From UBA9647 sp963739335 (GTDB taxonomy: Bacteria > Bacteroidota > Ignavibacteria > UBA10030), in the NCBI GenBank assembly GCA_963739335.1, contig CAVUAC010000088.1, positions 19,288 through 83,287 on the forward strand: a stretch of 64,000 bases of DNA, written 5' to 3'. Positions 48,492 through 57,831 of this stretch are shown in pieces. The translations under genes were made by a program, and so were the position numbers. Every line of letters starts with the position of its first letter. Within the stretch, counting starts at the first letter, position 1. The notes below the pieces were generated by a model. The model was not told where the DNA came from. It worked only from the letters and a program-made list of their open reading frames with translations, and made no database searches.

Positions 48492-50723
48492 TCAACGAAA
48501 TTCATAATGAATTTGTGGACGTTCAGAGTCTCGTCCGCCGTTATGTCTACCCACATAATAGGTCAGCTTAGCCAGTTTCTCTTTATCCATCATGCCGTGA
48601 TTGATGTCGACACTAGTTCCTACTCGATGCAACTTGTGCTCTGGACTTGAACTGTCGAAATCCCAATTTGCTCTAGTGTCAAAATACCCACCGAATTCCA
48701 GACTCATGTCGTTGATACTTGTCTTTATCGTACTAGCCCCTCCATCTTCGGACCTTGTCCATTCATAAAAATCCAGAATAACAAGGTACAGGCTATTCCC
48801 CGTCTCAGCAGTGCACCAGTCATTGTCAGGATGGCGAGACTTTCCGTCTTGACTCTGGACCAATGTGTCTGGCACATCCTGAAGGAAAATGAGATATTTG
48901 AAGTTGACAAGGCCGGGCACCTTCACTTCCATATTCACTGTATCCTTGACCGTGGTGTCGGCCACCAACGATGCTGTCACCAAATATTTGCCCGAAACTT
49001 GAGAAGCGACAAGTGAATCAACAACTGCCATTCCATTTTGGTCGGTCGTAAGCAAGAGAGGATTTCCCTTTGGCTTGCCTTGTCCATAGAAATACCCCTG
49101 TTTCGGTTGAGGAAGTGAAACAGTCCCTAGATCGTGTTGGTGTCCGCCGCTGCGATCTTCAAATGACGTCATGACCCGAACCTGTTCGTCTTTCACAGGC
49201 TGGTTCGACGCATCCAACACCTGGATTCTGAAGCTTCTTTTGGGGTTGTATCCAGGCCTATCCGCGCCTCTGCGCGGTGGCACATATGGCCATGTTGTCC
49301 ACGGAGCATGATCAAGTATCTTGACCACTTTCTTCTTCACCTTCAGCCGCGCAAGACCATAGTGTATGCCACCACTGGGCACACCACCGCCCAGTATCTT
49401 GGCTCGCGGTTGTTTCTGAGCAACGGAACTCACGTTCAATTGCAGTGCTTTCGCTCTCGGTCGCTGTTGCACAGTTGTCTTGTTTCGAGCATCCAGCGAT
49501 CTGATGCTCATCGGCAACTCAAGTGGTTCTTCCGACACGAGTTGAATCAACACCTCGATGGAATCCGGCTCCGTTTCAGGATGGGCATAGTAATTCAAAG
49601 CTGCAAACCACCCATCGATGGACTTATCGACTTGAGTGCTGTCGAGCGTATATAGAAACCCAAAGGTGTCTGACTGCACTATCTCACATTTTCCCCACCA
49701 ATCCTCCAGTTTGTTCGTCCATGGACCATCGAGGTTTCGCACCTGCAACGTGAGCGAGGTCGTATCTCCGTAGGACAGTATTGTTTTCCCCGCAATTGCA
49801 CGCATCTGGGGCGGCAACACCGTGAACGTTTTCGTCGCAGGAGGTATCGATCCATTCTCCGCACTGATCCTTACCATCACCTGTGTTGGCGATTGCGGTT
49901 CCTTGCCCCATGCATCAAACTCTATTAACGTGGAAGCCACCGAATCAAGCACAGTGCCTCTGAGGCCCCTGTCGACATCGTGCAGTACTCCTGCGAGGGT
50001 ATCGCCCAGAAGCTCAAACTTGAAGTAATGTTCCGGGGGGTCGTAAACAACCTGTGCACATGTATCCAGAATCTGGGCTTCAACGTACCCTGTCTCACCA
50101 TGTTGCAGATCCGGAGTGTCATAAAACTGAAAATGTATTCCACCACAAGGCCCGACGGGCCCTCCCGCCAACGCGTATATCTCTCCAACAACCTTGTAGC
50201 GCGTGTCTGGCACGCGGGTAAAATGCCATCCGAAGTCGATGGTTGTGTCCAACTGTCCCGATTTGTAAACCTCAACGTAGTATAGCCACCACGGCATGAT
50301 CATTGCAGCCGTGTCGGCGATTCCATAAAGGAAGTAATAGCCTGCCTGCGCGTCTGTCCTGGTATATGTTGCCTCACCCTGGTATTCGTCCTCATATCCT
50401 CCGGGTCCATCATAATAATCGCCTGTTATGATCTCGGAATAGATGCCTGCTGTCAATCCCGTATATACATCAAATCCTCTCGTCGCTCCACTGGGTTCGA
50501 CAACGCCAAGATGCATCGGGCGTTGGATTTTTCCTTCGTCAACATTGTAAACTACCGTCCAATGAAAAACGAATTTCAGTTCAGCCGAGGCATTTGAAGC
50601 AACGATCGCCCTCGGCCTTATCTCCACCTTCTCTTTGATCTTCACCTGAGAAACAGAGAGGCTGGGAACAAGGATGCTCAACGCAATTGCTCCTGTAAGG
50701 AGCCTGTTGGGGAGGGTAGACAT
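48492..50723 (-). CDS. Large exported protein with a LAS-peptidase-like C-terminus
   Basis: 743 residues with a signal peptide (LLTGAIALSILVPSLSVSQ). Middle region: multiple beta-sandwich-like stretches, including ...NPKRSFRIQVLDASNQPVKDEQVRVMTSFE, an Ig-like domain of the kind that carries repeats elsewhere. The last 45 residues contain HRVGTSVDI and, near the end, RPQIHYEF. The spacing H-x2-G-x3-D followed by a late His matches the SxHxxGxAxD...HxH zinc pattern of LAS-type (D-Ala-D-Ala/murein) peptidases, but no standard domain boundaries are visible. I therefore call it only a possible degenerate or novel peptidase. It lies 10 bases before the repeat-protein start, so the two are probably one operon. 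Confidence 0.7.
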   Translation of the reverse strand: MSTLPNRLLTGAIALSILVPSLSVSQVKIKEKVEIRPRAIVASNASAELKFVFHWTVVYNVDEGKIQRPMHLGVVEPSGATRGFDVYTGLTAGIYSEIITGDYYDGPGGYEDEYQGEATYTRTDAQAGYYFLYGIADTAAMIMPWWLYYVEVYKSGQLDTTIDFGWHFTRVPDTRYKVVGEIYALAGGPVGPCGGIHFQFYDTPDLQHGETGYVEAQILDTCAQVVYDPPEHYFKFELLGDTLAGVLHDVDRGLRGTVLDSVASTLIEFDAWGKEPQSPTQVMVRISAENGSIPPATKTFTVLPPQMRAIAGKTILSYGDTTSLTLQVRNLDGPWTNKLEDWWGKCEIVQSDTFGFLYTLDSTQVDKSIDGWFAALNYYAHPETEPDSIEVLIQLVSEEPLELPMSIRSLDARNKTTVQQRPRAKALQLNVSSVAQKQPRAKILGGGVPSGGIHYGLARLKVKKKVVKILDHAPWTTWPYVPPRRGADRPGYNPKRSFRIQVLDASNQPVKDEQVRVMTSFEDRSGGHQHDLGTVSLPQPKQGYFYGQGKPKGNPLLLTTDQNGMAVVDSLVASQVSGKYLVTASLVADTTVKDTVNMEVKVPGLVNFKYLIFLQDVPDTLVQSQDGKSRHPDNDWCTAETGNSLYLVILDFYEWTRSEDGGASTIKTSINDMSLEFGGYFDTRANWDFDSSSPEHKLHRVGTSVDINHGMMDKEKLAKLTYYVGRHNGGRDSERPQIHYEFR

Positions 50724-51224
50724 ATCGCACCTCGTTTTGCGAAAACGGTGCGGGAGGGAGTACTCGCAATCAACTGCGATGTAACTTAGGCCATCCGCGA
50801 ACCAATGTCAAGTAAGAGAACTTTGCGATTCGCGCACGAGCTTCATCGCCAGATGCCGAGATCCGCTCTCCCTGCGACGGTGCTTACGGTTAGAAGCGGG
50901 TAATCTCTTATACTCTGATGAACGCTACCCAGCAGCATCGAAAAGCGCAATACCTAAAACGCGGTATTTTTTCTAGTTGAAGAAATCGCCGTATACGCTG
51001 GAATGACAATTCCTTAACGCGTATTTGTGGTCAATCGAAGCGGGGGGTAGGTCTGCCCGCTTGCGAGGAACCCTATCCACCAGGCAGGGATTCTTCTGAG
51101 GCTCTTGCAGAAGAGAACGACCCGATATCTGAAGGAAGCACGCACAGCTCGCTAACGATCCAATCTTCCGTGCGACTGTTCTATTTTCACTTGCACGGTA
51201 ATCGCGAGTTGCACCCGCGTGAAG
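50724..51224. other. About 500-base region with no recognisable gene
   Basis: Between the divergent 743-residue protein start and the methyltransferase remnant. I find no gene, terminator or RNA gene. It contains the leftward promoter of the exported protein genes, but no box that I could single out. Confidence 0.4.
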
Positions 51225-51428
51225 GCTTTCTCAACAAAATGCTTGCAATGAAGATCGCCGGCCTTCTTCTGCTCGCTTAGCCGTCGGGCCACGCGACCAA
51301 GGAGGAGTTCAGCAGAACCCTTTCCTTTGCTCGAGAGATTGGATTTCGTGCTGAGGACGCACCGGCGATACGAATGAGTCACGCTGCTCTCTTGACAAAG
51401 ACGTGGATAGAAGGAAGAATCAGGTGAG
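51225..51428 (+). pseudogene. Decayed second copy of the 44.3 kb methyltransferase C-terminus
   Basis: The plus strand reads EFSRTLSFAREIGFRAEDAPAIRMSHAALLTK, nearly identical to the intact gene's last residues (EAFNETLSVARDIGFRAEDTPAIRMSHTALLIK), with about 40 bases almost unchanged (around 51345-51385). Upstream, homology continues as GLLLLA-stop and drifts between frames (FLNKMLAMKIAG), so stop codons and frame changes have accumulated. Only the 3' third is left. A non-functional fragment. Confidence 0.75.
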
Positions 51429-51480
51429 GCGAATCATCCAGCGGTAGTCTGATGACTGAATCCAGGGCGTACCGCCACGC

Positions 51481-52479
51481 CTAGCGGATCCAGAGCCGCA
51501 GGTAGTGGATGAATTCGTAAGAGAAGGCAGCGACAATGGCCGCACAGGGAATCGTGAGGATCCATGCGACCACAATCCTGCCGGCAAGTCCCCATCGGAC
51601 AGCTGTGACCCGTTTTGTTGCGCCGACGCCCATGATGGCCCCGGTTATCGTGTGCGTTGTGCTGACCGCGATTCCGCTGAAGGCCGTGACGAGAAGCGTA
51701 ATTCCACCCGCCGTTTCGGCACAGAAACCGCCCGAAGGCTTCAGTTTCGTCACCTTCTGCCCCATGGTCTTGACGATCCTCCAACCGCCGAACAGCGTCC
51801 CGAGTGCAATCGAGAAGTAGCAGCTGATGATGACCCACCAGGGCACTTCGAAGGTTTTTAGAACACCCGTCGTCACGAGAAGAGTGGTGATCACTCCCAT
51901 CGTTTTCTGGGCATCATTGGTTCCGTGTCCAAGGCTATAGAGCGCTGCTGACAGCAGCTGCAGTTTTCTAAAGAGGTTGTTGACCCGCGTCGATGAGCGC
52001 TTGTGGAATATCCACATCAAGCTCACCATCAGGATGAATCCTATTACCATTCCCATGAGAGGAGCGACAACGATAAAAATCAACGTCTTCGTCCAACCAC
52101 TGATGATGATGATATCGAAACCTGCCTTCGAGACCGCCGCGCCGGCGTACCCGCCCATGAGCGTGTGAGACGAGCTCGTGGGGATCCCGAAATACCACGT
52201 CACGAGATTCCACACGATGGCACCTGTCAACCCGCTCAGAATGACGTACTCGTTAATGCTGGAGAGCTCAATCAAACCCTTGCCGATGGTCTTGGCAACC
52301 TGATCCTCAAAGAGAAAGGCCGCCGCGAGATTGAAAGCCGCTGCCCAGACGACGGCTTTGCGGGGGGTGAGGACACGGGTCGACACGATCGTTGCGATGG
52401 AGTTGGCGGAATCGTGAAACCCGTTGAGGAAGTCGAAAAACAGCGCAAAGACGATGATGGCAACGATAAAGATCATCAT
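51481..52479 (-). CDS. Low-affinity inorganic phosphate transporter (PiT family)
   Basis: 332 residues with about ten hydrophobic segments. The PiT signatures appear twice: NGFHDSANSIATIVSTRVL near the N-terminus and SLGHGTNDAQKTMG in the middle, with TWYFGIPTSSSHTLMGG and STTHTITGAIMGVG. Imports phosphate with cations (H+ or metal-phosphate). Its partner, the DUF47 gene, ends 20 bases upstream in the same direction. Start at MMIFIV or MIFIV. Confidence 0.93.
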   Translation of the reverse strand: MMIFIVAIIVFALFFDFLNGFHDSANSIATIVSTRVLTPRKAVVWAAAFNLAAAFLFEDQVAKTIGKGLIELSSINEYVILSGLTGAIVWNLVTWYFGIPTSSSHTLMGGYAGAAVSKAGFDIIIISGWTKTLIFIVVAPLMGMVIGFILMVSLMWIFHKRSSTRVNNLFRKLQLLSAALYSLGHGTNDAQKTMGVITTLLVTTGVLKTFEVPWWVIISCYFSIALGTLFGGWRIVKTMGQKVTKLKPSGGFCAETAGGITLLVTAFSGIAVSTTHTITGAIMGVGATKRVTAVRWGLAGRIVVAWILTIPCAAIVAAFSYEFIHYLRLWIR

Positions 52480-52499
52480 GGCGATTCGTGGGATCCAGA

Positions 52500-53147
52500 T
52501 TATGCGTGCTTGATGTAGATACCTTCGAGAACGTTGGCTGCATCCTCACACTTGTCTGTCGCTGTCTCCAGACCTACAAGGATTTCCTTGAGTTTGATGA
52601 TCTGGATTGCATCCTTCTCCTTCTCGAAGAGGTCTGCGACACCATTGTCGAAAATCGTGTCAGCATTGTTTTCGTACTCATTGATTTTCTGGAAAACCCG
52701 CTGCAGCTCGTTCTTCTTGTTGATATCCCTGAGCATGCCCACACCTCGGTGAAGCTCCACGATGGACATCTGAAGAACATCGATCAAACGCACCATCGGC
52801 TCCGGAAACTTCTTGATCTTGTACAATGAAAGGCGACTGGCGACTCCATCCATATGATCCATGACATCGTCGAGTGCTGAAGCAAGCTGGTGAATGTCTT
52901 CCCTGTCAAAAGGCGTGACAAACGTCGAGTTGAGCTCGGAGAAGATCTTGTGAGTCAGATTGTCACCGTGATGCTCGAGTTCCTTGATCTGCATGATGAG
53001 CGTCTCGCGATCTGAACCTTCCTTTGCGACTGCGAGCTGCCTCAGGAGCCCGACGGCGTTGACAAGGTTCTGCGATGCTTCTTCAAAAAACATGTAGAAG
53101 GATTCATCGTGCGGCAGAAGCTTCTGAATGAATTTGTCAAATCTCAT
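52500..53147 (-). CDS. DUF47/PhoU-like phosphate transport regulator
   Basis: 215 residues, all alpha-helical: DFD-like start FDKFIQKLLPHDESFYMFFEEASQNLVNAVGLLRQLA, then ELEHHGDNLTHKIFSELN and DREDIHQLASALDDVMDHMDGVASRLSLY, the standard metal-chelating DUF47 signature. Members accompany PiT transporters and modulate phosphate uptake. First gene of a two-gene unit with the transporter. Start ATG 53147. Confidence 0.92.
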   Translation of the reverse strand: MRFDKFIQKLLPHDESFYMFFEEASQNLVNAVGLLRQLAVAKEGSDRETLIMQIKELEHHGDNLTHKIFSELNSTFVTPFDREDIHQLASALDDVMDHMDGVASRLSLYKIKKFPEPMVRLIDVLQMSIVELHRGVGMLRDINKKNELQRVFQKINEYENNADTIFDNGVADLFEKEKDAIQIIKLKEILVGLETATDKCEDAANVLEGIYIKHA

Positions 53148-53230
53148 GGTCGGTGCCTCTTTACAATGAGGTTTTTCGAATCGATTGGCAAAGTAAATGA
53201 ATATCTCGTACCTGAAGAATGTGCAGACGA

Positions 53231-53731
53231 CTACACTCTTGCGCTCAGGACTTTCTCTGCAAGAGATTTGCGATAGCGTCGAAGTTGTGCGCGAAGCTCG
53301 GGATGCTTCCCAGCCAAGATCGCAATAGCGAGCAACGCAGCGTTCGCAGCGCCATCAATTGCGACTGTCGCGACCGGTATGCCGGCCGGCATCTGGACCA
53401 TGGAAAGAAGCGAATCCAGGCCATTCAGATCCTTTGACTTGATGGGAATACCGATCACCGGAAGCAGCGTCTTTGCTGCCACGACACCGGCCAAATGAGC
53501 CGCTCCGCCGGCAGCAGCAATGATGACCTCGAGACCGCGGGACTCTGCCTCTGCCGCATATCGGAGCGTCTGATCAGGTGTGCGGTGGGCGGAAAGGACT
53601 TTCAATTCATATGGTACTTGAAACTCTTTGAGGATGGTCCGGGCGGGATTGACCTGCTCAAGATCCGACGCACTACCCAGAATGATGCCAACGAGTAGGC
53701 GCACTTCACTAGAAGTTCGTTTGGAAGCCAT
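53231..53731 (-). CDS. purE: N5-carboxyaminoimidazole ribonucleotide mutase
   Basis: Step of purine synthesis (N5-CAIR to CAIR). 166 residues: GIILGSASDLEQVNPARTILKEF (nucleotide phosphate loop), VLSAHRTPDQTLRYA (catalytic His), AAAGGAAHLAGVVAAKT, and IPIKSKDLNGLDSLLSMVQMPAGIPVATVAI, all standard class I PurE. No purK nearby, so CO2-dependent class II activity cannot be ruled out, but the sequence fits class I. Separated by 50 bases from larB, whose C-terminal half is the same fold. Confidence 0.95.
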   Translation of the reverse strand: MASKRTSSEVRLLVGIILGSASDLEQVNPARTILKEFQVPYELKVLSAHRTPDQTLRYAAEAESRGLEVIIAAAGGAAHLAGVVAAKTLLPVIGIPIKSKDLNGLDSLLSMVQMPAGIPVATVAIDGAANAALLAIAILAGKHPELRAQLRRYRKSLAEKVLSARV

Positions 53732-53781
53732 GCGGATGCACTCTTGGAATCGTGAAAGAAGATTGGTTGAAAGGCAGACGC

Positions 53782-54509
53782 TCAGGATTTCGGCGATTTG
53801 GCACGCGCGACCTGATGAGCGATGAGCGCCGCTGTTGCTCCTGCACCGAATCCGTTATCAATGTTTACCACTGTCAAGCCTGGAGCACACGACTGCAGCA
53901 TTGTCATCAGCGCTGCCTGCCCCTGACCACCATATCCATACCCCGTGCTCGTCGGAACCCCAATCACCGGTACTGTCACAAGGCCCCTGACAACTGAGGG
54001 CAAGGTGCCTTCCATACCCGCGACGACCACGAGAGCAGAAACATCTTTGGCAACGACCTCCCTGAGAGGATCCAGAAGGCGGTGGATTCCGGCAATGCCG
54101 ACATCATAGTGAGCGAGAACCTCGCACCCCATTACCTCGGCAGTAACGCGTGCCTCCTCGGCGACTGGAATGTCCGAGGTACCTGCCGCCAGGATCGCGA
54201 TCGTCCCCCCGAAGATCTGGGCCTGGCCCCTTTCTTCTTTATGACCACCGTCCTGCCCAACGCGTTCCGCTCCACCTTCAGCTTCGATCCGAGTGAACGC
54301 TCGATGGCAGTTGCACACTCTTCGCTCACACGGGTCGCCAAGGCGATCCCCGCATTCGCCGCCATGCGCTGTAAAGCTTCCACGACCTGGGTGCTCGTCT
54401 TTCCCTCAGCTAGAATTGCTTCAGGAATGCCGGTTCGCTCGGTCCGATGAAGGTCGAGCTTGGCAAATTCTCCGATGATCCCAGTATGTCGTGAGTCTTG
54501 GCGCCTCAT
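53782..54509 (-). CDS. larB: Nickel-pincer cofactor biosynthesis protein LarB, one frame break
   Basis: Carboxylates and hydrolyses nicotinic acid adenine dinucleotide in nickel-pincer nucleotide synthesis. Start at ATG 54509 (MRRQDSRHTGIIGEFAKLDLHR). N-terminal helices with EAILAEGKT and ALATRVSEECATAIERSLG; C-terminal PurE-like domain GTIAILAAGTSDIPVAEEARVTAE, GMEGTLPSVVRGLVTVPVIGVPTSTGYGYG, NIDNGFGAGATAALIA. The frame breaks near 54228, within G/C-rich homopolymer stretches (one base missing). Joined length about 243 residues, normal for LarB. LarA, LarC and LarE are not in the window. Confidence 0.87.
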
Positions 54510-54584
54510 CTCCAGCGGCTTCAAATATAATCGAAAATCCTGAAAAGAACATGAAAAAGAATAGGGCAATTGCCTGCCGAGATG

Positions 54585-55595
54585 CTATCCTTGCGCTGCG
54601 CGCCGCAGTCTGTCCATCACCGTCGCACCAAGGCCATGTTCTTCCACGCCTTCCACGATAATGACATCAACGCGCATTGCATCAAGTTCTCGAAAAGTGC
54701 GAAAGAGATAACGAGCGAATATTTCAATGGACGTCGGCAATACGCGATAGAACTCCCCCGACTCCAGCTTCGCCATGAGCGGAGAGTGAACGATGCATCC
54801 AACCTTCTTCCCCGCTTGTCGCTGTTCCTGAAGAACGGAGGCCAGCCTCTGCGTATCGGCGTGGGGCACCAATACGACTTTGGCGCGGGGCGCGTAGTGC
54901 CGGTGACGCGTACCAGGCGAGCGTTCGCTGCGATCTCCCGACGTATCAGTCTCCACCGTACCAATGGCTTCTTCGATCCGCTCTCTGGTCAATCCCCCCA
55001 ATCGCAGAATCACCGGAGGATCAACGGTGACATCGACGACGGTTGATTCCAGGCCGATGGCGGTCGGACCTGCATCGAGAATCAACTCAATGCGGCCGCG
55101 GAGGTCATCATAGACATGCTGAGCAGTGGTCGGGCTCGTCCGCCCCGAAAGGTTAGCGCTCGGCCCAACGATTCCTTCACCAAATGCTCGAATGAGCGCG
55201 AGGGCGACAGGGTGATCGGGCATGCGGACAGCGACTGTGTCAAGTCCCGCTGTCACAAGATCGGAGACGAGGATCGTGCGCTTCATGACCAACGTGAGCG
55301 GCCCGGGCCAAAACGTCTCCGCGAGGGTCTTCCCCTTTTCTGGGATCTCATCGACGATGTCATCGAGCTGTCTCGTGCCCGCAACGTGAACAATCAGCGG
55401 ATTGTCCGATGGACGACCTTTGACCTCAAAGACTTTCTTGACCGCATCGGCGTTGAGCACATCCGCGCCCAGCCCGTAGACCGTCTCAGTCGGAAATGCC
55501 ACAAGACCGCCGCGCCGAAGTGTGCCAGCAGCCTGCTCAATGATGTCGGCATCCATGTTGCTTGGTGCTATGTGGAGCAGCTTTGTCTCTGTCAC
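54585..55595 (-). CDS. Threonylcarbamoyl-AMP synthase (Sua5/TsaC)
   Basis: Makes threonylcarbamoyl-adenylate for the t6A modification of ANN-decoding tRNAs. 336 residues: YrdC domain with GLVAFPTETVYGLGADVLNADAVKKVFEVKGRPSDNPLIVHV and FWPGPLTLVMK, SANLSGRTSPTTAQHV, then the extra SUA5 domain (SPGTRHRHYAPRAKVVLV). Length with the SUA5 domain matches Sua5 rather than short TsaC. Stop at 54585. Located between larB and the SPFH gene on the same strand. Confidence 0.94.
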   Translation of the reverse strand: MTETKLLHIAPSNMDADIIEQAAGTLRRGGLVAFPTETVYGLGADVLNADAVKKVFEVKGRPSDNPLIVHVAGTRQLDDIVDEIPEKGKTLAETFWPGPLTLVMKRTILVSDLVTAGLDTVAVRMPDHPVALALIRAFGEGIVGPSANLSGRTSPTTAQHVYDDLRGRIELILDAGPTAIGLESTVVDVTVDPPVILRLGGLTRERIEEAIGTVETDTSGDRSERSPGTRHRHYAPRAKVVLVPHADTQRLASVLQEQRQAGKKVGCIVHSPLMAKLESGEFYRVLPTSIEIFARYLFRTFRELDAMRVDVIIVEGVEEHGLGATVMDRLRRAAQG

Positions 55596-55638
55596 TGTGG
55601 GTTCGTCGATGTAAGTCTGGGGAGCTTTTCTTCTTCAG

Positions 55639-56502
55639 TTATTTCTTCGATGCGACTTTCACCGGTGTCACACCTGCGAGCTCTCCGACGACGTTGACGA
55701 GCTCAGTACCCGTTGGAATGATTACTTTCGCATTTTGTGCGAGGGACCGCTCGACCGTTTCGAGCCGGCGCAAGAGCTGCGCATTGCCGACAAAGTACTT
55801 CTCCGCCGCCTCATTCACGAGTCGGATGGCCTCGGCCTCCCCCTCTGCTTCAAGAATCTTTCCTTGCCTTACGCCCTCGGCCTTCTTGATTTGCGCACGC
55901 TTCTCGCCATCGGCGGTCGTTTCAGCCGCCGTGGCAAAGTCAATTGCAGCGATCTTCTCGTTCTCTGCCTTAACGATCTTGTTCATGGTCTCCTGAACAT
56001 CCTTTGGAGGGTCGATTTCCTTCAGCTCAGCCCTCACGATCTCGAGGCCCCATTTAGAGGTCTCTTCACGAAGCGTCCGCTGCAACTCCGAGTTGATCTT
56101 GCCGCGCTCGCTGTTTGCCGACTTCAGGGTCAGGGTGCCGATGATATTCCTGAGGGTCGTCCGGGCAAGGTTCACAATCTGAAAGCGGTAGCTGTAGACG
56201 TTATACTGCGACGCCTTCACGTTTTCCTCATCGCTCCGAACTTTGAAATAGATCTGGCCGTCGACCCGCGCGTTGAGATTGTCGTTCGTAATGATCTCCT
56301 GAGGCTCAGCGTCGACCATTTGCTCCGTGATATCGACCTGGAACATGCGATCAATGCCGGGAATGATCCAGTGGAAGCCGGGGGCGGCAAACCGATTGTA
56401 TTTTCCGAGGCGCTCGATCAAGCCGCGGTGCGTCGGCCGAACAATGCGAATTCCAAAGAAAAAGACGAACAGAACAACGATAATGAGGATAGCAGTAACC
56501 AT
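55639..56502 (-). CDS. SPFH/band-7 membrane protein
   Basis: 287 residues. One N-terminal membrane helix (ILIIVVLFVFFFGIRIV) followed by RPTHRGLIERLGKYNRFAAPGFHWIIPGIDRMFQVDITEQMVDAEPQEIITNDNLNARVDGQIYFKV, the paraslipin/stomatin-like SPFH start, and a coiled coil (TADGEKRAQIKKAEGVRQGKILEAEGEAEAIRLVNEAAEKYF). These proteins form large rings at the inner membrane and act with membrane proteases. No NfeD protease gene is beside it. Start ATG 56502. Confidence 0.93.
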   Translation of the reverse strand: MVTAILIIVVLFVFFFGIRIVRPTHRGLIERLGKYNRFAAPGFHWIIPGIDRMFQVDITEQMVDAEPQEIITNDNLNARVDGQIYFKVRSDEENVKASQYNVYSYRFQIVNLARTTLRNIIGTLTLKSANSERGKINSELQRTLREETSKWGLEIVRAELKEIDPPKDVQETMNKIVKAENEKIAAIDFATAAETTADGEKRAQIKKAEGVRQGKILEAEGEAEAIRLVNEAAEKYFVGNAQLLRRLETVERSLAQNAKVIIPTGTELVNVVGELAGVTPVKVASKK

Positions 56503-56515
56503 GTTTGTGTCCTCC

Positions 56516-56917
56516 CTAGTTCAGTTTTGTGTTCACCAAGATGATACCTCCCGCATGAACAGTCCCAAACATGCGCGTGGCATCCAAAGGGTCAAGAAAA
56601 CGGATCTCCCGAATGTCACGAACAGGCATCTCCTTCAGCGACTCGATCTCGCCATAGTAGACGCTGTTCACATAAACAACCGGTCGCTTCAACGACCGGT
56701 CGGCATCTCCAAACGATTTCTCGCCCAGCGCAACGAGGAACGCCGGCCGGCGGATGCGAATTGCCTCGTAGGCCGTGAGGGCGGCTGTCTTGGTTATTTC
56801 CTCATCCGTCAGCACCTCACGTGACGATGCCAAACGAGCTTCGCGCGATACACCACAACCAGTTAAGAATATCGTCAAGATCGTGAGGGCAAAAGCAATC
56901 GCCCCCAGTGCCTTCAT
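56516..56917 (-). CDS. Small lipoprotein with TonB-plug-like end
   Basis: 133 residues from ATG 56917, which places a lipobox (TIFLTGC) about 20 residues in; the frame is open much further up but is not likely used. The end VRDIREIRFLDPLDATRMFGTVHAGGIILVNTK resembles the end of a TonB plug domain, which links a barrel to its interior. Ends 14 bases before the SPFH gene start. Role unknown. Confidence 0.6.
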   Translation of the reverse strand: MKALGAIAFALTILTIFLTGCGVSREARLASSREVLTDEEITKTAALTAYEAIRIRRPAFLVALGEKSFGDADRSLKRPVVYVNSVYYGEIESLKEMPVRDIREIRFLDPLDATRMFGTVHAGGIILVNTKLN

Positions 56918-57122
56918 TCGCCTACTTCGCAAGTGCAACCGTGACATACCGTGCTCTGTCAAAGCGCGCAACAAAATAGCCAAGTTTGAGCGTGAATGGA
57001 TACTCAGTCGCCGAGTCTCGCCGGCATTGCATCCAGTCAACGCAGTCTCCATTCTGACGGCAGCGACGGAAAGATCAATCACCAAAACCACCATGATCGA
57101 AGCTATTTCCATCTTGGCACAT

Positions 57123-57689
57123 TCAGGTCCATCCTCGCAGATTTACGGCTTCTCTGATCTTGGGCCTTCGCAGATAGACGATCATGACAGCAGACGGAAT
57201 AATCCAGAGGAAAAATCCTACGATAATCGTAAAAAGACCCAGCGGATTGACGTACGAGTATTGTCCCCCGCCCATGCCGCGCATCACCATCGAAAGCGTC
57301 TCCTGCATGTTCTGCCAGATCCAGAAGCTCAGCATGCTATCAACGAATGCATTGAGAAGCCCAACCCAGCACGCCACCTCAAGAGCTTTACGGCCCCACG
57401 CCCGGAGCCGAAGGAACTGAATCCCTGTGATGAGGACAAAAATGAAGAAGAAGATCCCGTACCAGGTCCACCAACGACTGTAACTATAGAGATCCATGAC
57501 CTTTCTCATCGACTGCGGCACGTACTGTGAAAGCGCCGGCGAGTTGAGATCCAGGCCAAGCGTGTCGAACATGCTGTAACTGACGAGGCTGACGATGTTC
57601 ACGACAATCAGCATAGCCGATGCGATAATGGTGGACCATCCTATGATGGTGATCGAGGGGAGCTTGGGAGCAGATGCTGTCGTTTCCAT
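57123..57689 (-). CDS. Multi-pass membrane protein of unknown function
   Basis: 188 residues with about four hydrophobic segments (IIGWSTIIASAMLIVVNIVS, YGIFFFIFVLITGIQFLRL, EVACWVGLLNAFVDSMLSFWIW, FTIIVGFFLWIIPSAVMIVY). No motif recognised. The G-rich stretch MRGMGGGQYSYVNPLG is a loop. Located between the DUF5686 gene and the lipoprotein gene, with the start near 57689. Confidence 0.65.
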   Translation of the reverse strand: METTASAPKLPSITIIGWSTIIASAMLIVVNIVSLVSYSMFDTLGLDLNSPALSQYVPQSMRKVMDLYSYSRWWTWYGIFFFIFVLITGIQFLRLRAWGRKALEVACWVGLLNAFVDSMLSFWIWQNMQETLSMVMRGMGGGQYSYVNPLGLFTIIVGFFLWIIPSAVMIVYLRRPKIREAVNLRGWT

Positions 57690-57831
57690 GCAGCTTTCCT
57701 TAGGCTTCGCGCGAAGCTGAGATCAAGCAATTGATCGTTGCAGCTCTAGGGCTTGATATCAAGGCAGGTCACAGTCTGGATCCGAAGAACACACAAAGAA
57801 ACTTAGCTAACCAGACTTCGAAAAGCAAGGA

